From the NCBI RefSeq assembly GCF_954871325.1, contig NC_088775.1, positions 78,779,561-78,843,560 of the forward strand: 64,000 nucleotides of DNA, in the 5' to 3' direction. Positions within the stretch are counted from its first letter, which is position 1, and every line of letters starts with the position of its first letter. The position numbers were made by a program, and so were the translations under genes. The notes beneath the pieces were generated by a model. That model was not told where the DNA came from, made no database searches, and was given only the letters and a program-made list of their open reading frames with translations. Positions 56,115 to 64,000 of the stretch are shown one piece after another. The DNA is from Gordionus sp. m RMFG-2023 (taxonomy: Eukaryota > Nematomorpha > Gordioida > Chordodea > Parachordodidae).

Positions 56115-56211
56115 CCCCTGAATTCATAATTGGCGCTAATTATGGCGGAGTGTACGAAATATATTATTTTTATTTTTCTCCGCGAATTTACACTAACTGT
56201 GAATGCAGAGT
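56115..56211. mobile_element. TA-flanked hairpin MITE, CACAGTTAGCGCG family
   Basis: The 97-bp element lies between TTAA at 56112-56115 and TTAA at 56211-56214. Arms read ACCCCTGAATTCATAATTGG and the complement of ACTCTGCATTCACAGTTAGT, with TCCGCGAATT inside. TA or TTAA duplication cannot be told apart from this copy alone; other copies favour TA. Confidence 0.6.
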
Positions 56212-57720
56212 TAAGATGGGTGATTGCTCGAATGAAACTTACCATATCTTTTGACTAAAAATCGATATTTCGGAATCTATCCATGTTTACTTAAGAATTT
56301 TAATGGTTACGTATCACGTTGCCAGTTTCAGGGGAAGCTTTTCGAGATCGAAGCGAATCATAACACATTTACATTCTAAGAAGAAAAAAAAATATATTTA
56401 ATGTTTATTGAATTATTTTATGTATAAATGGGGGTCACAAGATTTCACGAGATTATGTCTAATTATCATTCATTCATATCTTATTTCTCTCACACTTTTT
56501 AATATAATCTCATATTCAACGTTTAAATTATTAAGAACGTTGACTTTTGACATAAATATTTTAATATTGCAAGGGACTATAGTTTGGTTAAAAAAAAGGA
56601 ATCTCCTCAACTTGGGGTCTTGAAGATATAGCTCAACTTTTAAGGGATCAATAATAAATTAACTCGCGTCGAATGCTTAGAGTTTATTCGGTGCATAGCT
56701 TGTAGATTAAGCTGAATTCATTGTGGGGGGGGGGGCGAAGTCTCGTTTGTTCTACTAAAAAAAATAATATCTATGGCCTTCACTTCAAATAAATCCTCAA
56801 GGAGAAAAACAAAAATTTTGTTTTTCGGCTTTTGTTCGCAAGACAGGGCATGTTTCAGAAGCTTTGTTCTTGAGTCGAGTTGGCGGCTTGTATCTTCTCC
56901 TCTATAAAATTATTAAACGATAACCTAATGATAGTAAATGATGAAAATATCAACGAAAAAATACGTTTAACGAGCGATAAATATCTTTTTAGAACTAATC
57001 ATAATCGACAGCCAAAAATTGTGAAGTTTATTTTGATGACATAATATTATAATACATTTATTATTTTTATATAATAAAATTCCCTTTTTTCTAATTTATT
57101 TTCTGATGATATATTATTTTTATTATTTTAATTTGTATCAATATACCAGGTAATAATCCCTAATATCATATTTCACGAATTATTAAAAAGAAATTTTAAA
57201 ATTATATTTTTTTATAAATAAATCGATATTCAATATAAAAAATCGAAACTTAACTACTTTATACTACCTCTCAAACACAATAACGAATAAAAAAATAAAA
57301 TTATAAAACGATAAGTTACGGAGATAAACCCTTTAACTTGGCATATTTGGTTGAGTTATTTAGGCTGTGTCGTTAGTTGGTTTTATTTTTTCTTCTTAAT
57401 AATAAATTTGAGCTTTCTATTCAGAAACGGATAGCTCAAGGAAATTGAATATTTATTAGTCTATAATCACATACTCTCAGATTTTACAGGTTATTAAATA
57501 AAAAATTATTTAATTTTATTTAAAAAAACGCCTTTACTTCCATGCTCTCAAACCTGTAATTAACCCTATCCATATTTATTTGACTGACCTTTATACCTAC
57601 TCCTTACTTCAAATACTTACATTTAATTTAAATATATCTCATCCAATTAAAAAAATCTCCTTCCGTTGAACATTCCTTCAGTTGAGCTATTCTGTTTTAA
57701 TTCTGTTTTTTGACCCATTT
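56212..57720. other. AT-rich stretch, nothing recognised
   Basis: No gene was recognised. A run of twelve G lies at about 56725-56737, followed by GCGAAG, which resembles the G-rich inner ends of the 48.5 kb element. Confidence 0.35.
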
Positions 57721-58160
57721 TCCCCGGCTCAGATGTTTGGAATAGCGATAGGACGAATACTGTTGTCAGGCTTAGATAAAGCAATTAATCGGGCTCCAAG
57801 TAGGATTTGATATGTTTTTATTGGAATGTCCTTGTTTAAGAAATTATTGTAAAAAGTTGCTAAGGCCTTGATGGGAAGGGTATAAGAGTGATTTAAGTTA
57901 TTAGGTTTTAGAAATATGAATTTATGAAACCATATAGACCTTCGGCTGAATTTTTGTTGAATGAATTGATGGCAATGATTATTTATTGGCATGTTCATAA
58001 TCTGATAGGTTGTTGGGTTGTACAGGTCCTGTGTAGAGGCTCGAGGGTGAAGTTCTTTCAAATCGTTATTGTTTTTTTATTAAAAGGGGCCCTATCATTG
58101 AAAAATGCTAATTTTATAGCCCCACTTTTGTCATCTTGGCATATTTTTTGGTAATTATGC
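57721..58160 (-). pseudogene. Non-LTR reverse transcriptase, inverted N-terminal half
   Basis: The minus strand encodes KELHPRASTQDLYNP, then ALATFYNNFLN and ILLGARLIALSKPDNSIRPI with AIPN. The L-x-A-x-L-x-A-L-x-KP-x-x-x-x-RPIA block is the start of the reverse transcriptase core in a group of animal non-LTR retroelements. The reading stops after AIPN. The continuation of the same enzyme lies on the opposite strand from about 58720. This copy is broken. Confidence 0.7.
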
Positions 58161-58719
58161 TGTATTTGTGGGCAAGATAATCTATTTTTTTTTCAAATTA
58201 TAGTTCATTAGAATTTAGTCAAAATTATCAATATTGAATGATTTGTTTTATCCTTTATGTTCTTGTCCTTACCAGGTATTTATGAGGGAAATAAATCTTC
58301 CCAACATTTAGAAATTTATATTATCACTAGCTGATAGCCCGTCAATTTTCTCCGTAAGGATAAATAATAAATTTTATCTTCATTTGACGATGGATAAATC
58401 ATAATAATAGTCGAGAGGAATAGATTATCCGTATTCATCCTTCCAAGATTTCTATAAATTTTTAGAGAAAAGGCCAAATATATTATGAAAAATATGGAAT
58501 AAAAAAAAGATGATTTGTGAGTTATGATATTTATCAATTCTTTTAAGAAATTTTCCACATCCAGATGCAATGGTTTTTGCTCTCTCACTTCGTATAAAAT
58601 CTACATTCTTCTCAAAGAATCATTTAAATGCTTTTAAAATTTTCCTAAATACTCTTTTTAAAAAATACCTGCCATAATAGATTCGAATTAATCATGGGGG
58701 CAAACCTGATTATCTCACA

Positions 58720-59323
58720 AACACTGTAGTGGTATCCACCCCATTGCAATGGGCTATTTAGAAGATTATTAGCGAAAATAATTGCCATGGGTCAAAACCC
58801 AGGGTATTAACTTATTAAGTATACTTATCAATTAGGATTTGGTGTTAAGGAGAAGGCATAGCTTCACATGCCATTTGTATTCCAAAATCCTCCTCCTAAC
58901 ATGGCTATTATCAAAGTAGACTTTAAAAATGCTTTCAATAGCAAATTTTGGGAACATTTCATAAATTGTTTTTATCTCAAATTTCCTGTTTATTCAAAAT
59001 TCCTAGAGACATACTGTAACATTAAAACTTCTTTATTCAGCCCACATGTCATGATTCTGACAAAAGGATCCAGCAGAGGAAAACGTCCTCGTTTATTTTA
59101 CCTTGGTATTCATTTCATTATCTTAAATCTAAATTTGATTTGGATATAATTATTTGGCATCTTGATAATGGAACAATCTGTGATGCTCTTCCTAAAATAA
59201 TTGGTTTTCAATTTCTTGAAGCCAATTTTAAAAGACTCATTCTTAATAAGTCCAAATCCGAAATCTGTTTCCATGATAACAATATACAAAACCCTCATCT
59301 GGCAAAATTAAATTTTTATTGAG
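58720..59323 (+). pseudogene. Non-LTR reverse transcriptase, C-terminal half
   Basis: The plus strand continues the enzyme: a degraded GYL-x-RRL-x-AK-like segment near 58755, QLGFGV near 58838, then AIIKVDFKNAFNSKFWEHFI, with the first catalytic aspartate in VDF. Next comes SSRGKRPRLFYLGIHFII (a decayed G-x-QGDPLGPLLF region) and WHLDNGTICDALPKIIGF, where LDNG stands in for the usual LDDG. It closes FKRLILNKSKSEICF. Replacement of an active-site aspartate and frame breaks mark it as dead. Sequence after about 59323 is non-coding. Confidence 0.75.
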
Positions 59324-59403
59324 TACATAATTAATAAAAATTAAAAAAAATAAGGAAATTAATATAATTAAAAAAAAGTATACAAAGTTAGATTAACAAA
59401 AAA

Positions 59404-59480
59404 AATGCATTGCTGGGATTCGAACCCAAAGCCATCAGATTCGTAAGCGACACTCTTGCCGATTAGGCATCAGACGCTTT
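59404..59480 (-). pseudogene. tRNA-like sequence, decayed (possibly Arg) or SINE head
   Basis: The minus strand has a perfect B box, GGGTTCGAATCCC, an A-box-like TGCCTAATCGG and a run of eight T at the 3' end, as in an RNA polymerase III transcript. The T-arm pairs well. The acceptor, D and anticodon stems pair poorly, with a loop TTACGAA that would give anticodon ACG. A pseudogene or tRNA-derived SINE head is therefore more likely than a working tRNA. Confidence 0.45.
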
Positions 59481-59483
59481 TCA

Positions 59484-59580
59484 AAGTTGACGATTTTTTA
59501 AATATAATTATAAATTGTGACACTGTGACTATGACACGGCTTTTATATATATTATTATAGATAGATAGATATAAAAATAT
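59484..59580. repeat. Repeat copy left of the 3.9 kb hAT element
   Basis: CGATTTTTTAAATATAATTA, AAATTGTGACACTGTGACTA and GGCTTTTATATATATTATTA recur right of the element at 63506-63590 with small differences. Both copies have the same orientation, so the hAT element landed between two copies of an older repeat. Confidence 0.65.
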
Positions 59581-59855
59581 TAGTGGAAAAACGTATAAAC
59601 CAGTAGGTGGTGGCAGGGGTTCGAACCGAACCGAACCGCAAAACCGGAATGAATCGTTATGATTTTCTGAACCGTAACCTTAACCGAACCGTTATGAAGA
59701 AAATATTAAAAGAGCAAACCGAACCGTTATAAATATTTTGAACCGGTTTAAACCGGTTCAAAACGGTTTTAAAAATAATTAATTTTAAATTATTAACCTA
59801 AATTTAAAATTTTAATCCTTGGGGGCATTTTTTAAATTGGTGATTTCTTTTCAAA

Positions 59856-59932
59856 TTAAATATTTCCATATTATCAACATTATATATCAAATTAAATATT
59901 TTAATATTATCAACATTATATATCAAATAATA
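59856..59932 (+). repeat. Short tandem duplication
   Basis: A unit of about 38 bp containing AAATTAAATATTT, ATATTATCAACATTATATAT and CAAAT occurs twice in tandem inside the 5' part of the hAT element. Confidence 0.75.
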
Positions 59933-60059
59933 CCAGGTTTGTTGTTTTTTCTTTAAATACTTAATTTATAAGAGATTAGACAATTTATCTGTTAATTAGA
60001 TAAGATATCTTAAAATCAGACATAATTATTCTTGGCTAAATTAAATTTTTTATCTCATT

Positions 60060-61040
60060 ATAAAAACTTGGATCATAGAATTTAAATGACAATAAATAAA
60101 ATAGTCAGCAATATTTTAATGATATAATAATTTTTTATTTATAATCATTGTTTTTTTAAATTCAGAATTCTAATATTATAAATTATTTATTATTATAATA
60201 TGTTAGTTAGCATTTACCATTATCATATATGCAAAATAAAAAAATATGATTAAAGAATGGCATTTGTAATGAATATTTTTCTAAATCTGTATTTTTAAAT
60301 AATAAAAATCTTACTATAAATCGTTTAAATAAGTTAATTAACATTGCATTAAATTATTTTTATACTTTTATTTATTTATTAATGTGTTTTATATTTAAAT
60401 AAACTTACAGTGAATTAAAAATAGGAATTACATTTTGATGTTAAACTAAATATAAATACTATAGTTTAACTTAAATTACCTATTCTGTCATATTATATTA
60501 ACATCTAACAGAAATAAAGTACTGACCAATTTTTATAAAATATTGTTTTACAATAATTTCTTATTAATTGATATATTCAAAAAAAGTTTATCTTAGTTTA
60601 TATAGAATATATCAGAGTGGGTAATTTGAATTAAACTATACTAGTTATATTTAGTTTAACATCAAAATGTAATTCCTATTTTTAAATGTAAGTCTATTTA
60701 ATATAAAACACAAATAAATTAAAGTATAAAATAATTTAATGCAATGTTAGTTAACTTATTTAAACTGAAGATTTATAGTAAGATTTTTATTATTTAAAAA
60801 TACAGATTTAGAAAAATATTCATTACAAATGCCATTCTTTAATTATATTTTTTTTTATTTTGCATATATGATAATGGTAAATGCTAACTAACATATTATT
60901 TTAATAATAAATATTAGAATTCTGAATTTAAAAAAAAATATGATTTTTCTAAATAAAAAATTATTATATCATTAAAATATTTATTGCTGACCATTTTATT
61001 TATTGTCATTTAAATTCTATAATCCAAGTTATTTAAAAAA
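60060..61040. repeat. Large inverted repeat nested in the hAT element
   Basis: The left arm (about 60060-60505) and right arm (about 60595-61040) are near-complements over some 430-445 bp, apart from small indels. For example ACTTGGATCATAGAATTTAA at the left matches the complement of the right arm, ACTTGGATTATAGAATTTAA. GTTAGTTAGCATTTACCATT and AATGGCATTTGTAATGAATA are likewise mirrored. The spacer is about 90 bp. It has no coding capacity. It lies between the left subterminal repeats and the transposase start. A clear target duplication for a separate insertion was not found. Confidence 0.85.
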
Positions 61041-61139
61041 ATAAAAATGAAGGTAAAATTGTTTCTATTAAGCTTTTTTATTTATTCTATTTATATAATA
61101 AAAGATTTTCATCTATCATCATATAGCTTTTTAGTTATC

Positions 61140-63086
61140 TATTAAATGGTTCGGGAAAAGTCAAATCCTTTGCGTTCCTTTTTAAATTAGATATCATAAA
61201 AAATCAATCTATTTGTAAAATAGAAGATTGTGGTAAGATCTTAACTGGAGACCATGCTGCAAATCTTGAACGACATATAGAAAGATTCCACAATAGGGAA
61301 TTCAAATTATTAAGAAAAAAGAAAGAAAATTTGACTATTAAAAAAATTCAAATAACGAAAACTGCAAACCAGTATAATACAATCCAAGATGCTTTTAAGT
61401 CCAACACTACTACAATACAAATCAATATAAATAAAGAAACTTTAATCCGCTCCTGCACCGAGCTAATAACAGTTCACGGTAGGCCAAATTGACGACAAAG
61501 CATTTCGAAATATTATAGATCCAATAATTATAGGATTGGGTGGAAATTTAACTATCAATTCGGAAAATATACGCAATAATATTAAAAAAATGGCGTTAGA
61601 TTTTTCGGAAAATATAAAAAAGGAAGTGTATCAAAAACTTATTTCGTTAAAATTAGATATAGCAACTAGATATGATAGGTCCATATTGGGGATCAATATT
61701 TAATTTATAAATAACGGAAAAATAAAATTAAGGACTCTATGCATGAAAGTGATTAAAGAACGACACACATCAGAATATCTTAAAAAAACTATTCTAGATG
61801 TTTTAAAATAATATGAAATAAAAATTGAGCAGATTTACACAATAACCACCGATAATGCAGCAAATATGATTAAGTTAATTAAGATATTAATACTACACGA
61901 TGAAGAAGATGATGACCTTAACGATTATTTAATTAATGATGATTTAAATAATAATGATATAGATAATGATGATTTAAATAATAATGATATAATTCATGAT
62001 GAAAATAAAGAACCTTTTAATATTGAAAATATTAATCTTGCATCAAATGCCAGACCCATATTAATAGGTGTTAGATGTGCTTCACATACATTTCAATTAG
62101 CAAATAATGATTGCATTAAAAATTCAAATGAAATTGTCATTATAAATAAAGCAAGAAACATCTGCAAAAAAATAAGAAATCAGACAACAATGGCTATTCT
62201 CTCAAAATTAAATTTGAAAAAACCACTAATAGATTGTTGCACAAGATGGAACTCTATCTATTTAATGTTGGAGAGATTACTAGAGTTAAAAAGCTTTTGC
62301 CAAGAAATATCGCTCCAAAGCGATCAAAAATGTTTATCAGAGAATGAATGGGAAATAATTAGTGACATATTAAAAGCTTTATATCCAGCTTATGTTTTGA
62401 CAAAATATTTACAAAGTGAACAATTGACAATGGGCGATTTTTATGCTGCGTGGATCAAATGTCTCATGCAAACGAGTAAAGTAGACACTCCATTTGCCAG
62501 ACTTTTAGTTACTACGATGAAAGCATGAGAAATAAATTTTAAAAATGAAGTTTTTTGCTCTGCTATTTATCTCGACCCTAGATATAATGTATTTTTAACT
62601 TTTGAAGAAAGAGAGATCGCCAGAAAACATCTTTGTAAAAATTGGAACTTGACACAAAATCTAAATAATCAGAATATTGAAATTCTAAATACTATGCCTA
62701 CGTGTTCGTATTCGAAGGATAATTTAGATGATGATTTTGAAGATTTATTAAAGTCGCATGAAAGTCTTAATAAGAATAATTCTCAGGGCATCGAAAATTA
62801 TAATAAATGTATAGAAATAGAATATATAATTCGGTCATTTGATAATAAAGAGAGATTAGAAAAAGATACTAATCTTTTGAATTATTGGGAAAATGTAAAG
62901 AATAGTATGCCAGAACTTTATAAGTTAGCTATAACTGTGCTAGCAGTTCCAGCTACGCAGGTCTCCGTAGAAAGAGCATTTTCAAGCCTTAAGTTTATAC
63001 TCTCTGCGCAGAGAACTAAATTATATCCTGAAATATTAGAAAATATTTTAGTTATCCGTTCGAATTCTCTTTTTAAACCTAAATAG
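61140..63086 (+). pseudogene. hAT transposase, near-complete but interrupted
   Basis: Domains in order: a BED finger (CKIEDCGKILTGDHAANLER with HIERFH, about 61210-61290); the catalytic core with YDRSILGINI, KERHTSEYLK and IYTITTDNAANMIKL (D of the DDE triad, about 61835); VRCASHTFQLAN (about 62073) and CCTRWNSIYLMLERLLELK (about 62240); IYLDPRYNVF (about 62565); and the C-terminal dimerisation region LAVPATQVSVERAFSSLKF, stop at 63084-63086. Between 62530 and 63086 and within 61866-62525 the frame is open. Lesions seen: a frame change with TGA at 61490-61492, and in-frame stops at 61701-61703, 61809-61811 and 62526-62528. The usual BED tryptophan is not evident. It is inactive as written, but only a few changes from an open frame. 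Confidence 0.88.
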
Positions 63087-63487
63087 TATAGTATACATAT
63101 TATTTTATTGATTATTGTATTTACGCATGTTTGTTTTTATCTTATTTATTTATGAAATAAAAAAAACTAATTTGTCTAATTTATATTTCCTAAATTTAAT
63201 AAAAATATCTATTAGATTATCATGGATAAATTAAATAAGAAATTATAAACTAAAAAGATTTTTCTCTAAAATTAATATATACATTGTTAATGATTAATTT
63301 TTTTTTAAAATTAAATTTATAAAAACCGGAACAAACCGAAAAGAACCGTTATAAATTATAAACCGAACCGAACCGATATGATTTTTTTTTAAAAACCGAA
63401 ATGGAACAAAACCTTTATAAAATTTTAAACTAAAAACCGGAACGAACCGAACCGTTATACTAAACGGTTCGAAACCCTGGGTGGTGG

Positions 63488-64000
63488 TTATGATGATCAA
63501 AATTAACGATTTTTTAAATATATATATTATAAATTGTGAAAGTGTGATTGTCACAGTGTGATAAGGCTTTTATATATATTATAGATTTACTTTTTATAAT
63601 TGGATAGTATGTTTCTGGATTGTTGGTTTAGGGATAGTAGAGATTACCGTTCGAAAATTTTTTATTTTTAGGATATCATTGCTAGAAATTTGATGTGGCC
63701 TAATCTAAATTTTTGAGGGTTTAGAGATACATAAATTTTATTTGGTTTATAGGAAGGAGAATACATTATCCCTTTGTTACCTTGCGGAGGTTAGGATTTG
63801 TCGTTTTATAAAATCAAATTATCCCCCCCCCCTCCCAATCTCCTGAGATCCCAATAAATTAACTACTTCATATCACCTCCCACCTTGTTAGAAAGTCTTG
63901 GAGTCGAGCTAACAGGCCCGACTAATTCAAAGACTTAGTCGTAAAAATCTGGGTTGATTTAATTCGAATAGTTAGATTTTTACATATAATTCCTCAAAAT
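63488..64000. other. Right edge: older repeat copy, then nothing recognised
   Basis: 63506-63590 is the second copy of the repeat at 59484-59580 (CGATTTTTTAAATATATATA, GTGTGATTGTCACAGTGTG, GGCTTTTATATATATTATAG). Beyond it there is a run of ten C near 63824 and no recognised gene. Confidence 0.45.

Larger units (their letters stand above)
59614..63479 (+). mobile_element. Nearly complete hAT transposon, AACCG family
   Basis: The 3866-bp element has inverted repeats CAGGGGTTCGAACCGAACCG and CGGTTCGAAACCCTG and a perfect 8-bp duplication GGTGGTGG (59606-59613 and 63480-63487). Both ends carry many AACCG/CGGTT copies (59625-59770 and 63323-63465). The interior holds a ~430-bp-arm hairpin (60060-61040) and a decayed transposase (61140-63086). 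The intact duplication and low number of breaks suggest it was active fairly recently. Confidence 0.9.

Noticed and set aside
59404-59480. Functional tRNA-Arg gene
   Set aside because: Only the T-arm and B box are sound; acceptor, D and anticodon stems pair poorly.

Overview
The window looks like a strongly AT-rich animal (invertebrate) nuclear genome. It holds spliced host genes with very short introns (down to about 44 bp) embedded in dense DNA-transposon and LINE debris. Two host genes can be named. A receptor tyrosine kinase of the ALK/LTK family fills 24039 to 6486 on the minus strand. The last two coding exons of a SNAP-25 gene lie at 4582-5039 on the plus strand and converge on it. The phylum cannot be fixed from the sequence; ALK plus SNAP-25 argues for an animal with a nervous system.

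Layout. 1-4560: AT-rich sequence with hAT-type elements, including a 1.4 kb element that encodes only a BED zinc finger and has a perfect 8-bp target duplication. 4582-5039: SNAP-25 3' exons. 5040-6485: intergenic, with one more hAT-type element. 6486-24039: ALK in 23 exons whose splice phases all agree (5162 coding nt from the first exon found to the stop). Domain order is MAM, LDLa, MAM, glycine-rich, EGF-like, transmembrane, juxtamembrane, kinase, tail; the signal peptide and start of MAM1 were not found. Its introns carry hAT-type, PIF/Harbinger-type and TA-flanked miniature elements. 24-32 kb: hAT MITEs, a Tc1/mariner scrap and interspersed repeats. 32.2-34.9 kb: a decayed RTE-like LINE on the minus strand. 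35-40 kb: mostly featureless, with a possible two-exon secreted or type II membrane protein gene at 39840-40428. 41-56 kb: several MITE families, a 1.2 kb element with an 11-bp target duplication, and a decayed hAT transposase at 53.2-54.5 kb. 57.7-59.3 kb: a second kind of non-LTR reverse transcriptase, present as two head-to-head halves, the pattern expected from twin priming. 59.6-63.5 kb: a nearly complete 3.9 kb hAT transposon with 8-bp duplication, a decayed BED-to-dimerisation transposase and a ~430-bp-arm hairpin nested in its 5' half.

The most notable structural theme is the set of hAT-type families, each with its own GC-rich subterminal repeat (CGGGCC, ATCGG, GACCGG or AACCG) standing out from the AT-rich background; these are plausible binding sites for the matching BED-finger transposase. 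Splice calls, domain calls and target duplications were read by eye; no alignment, folding or database search was run.
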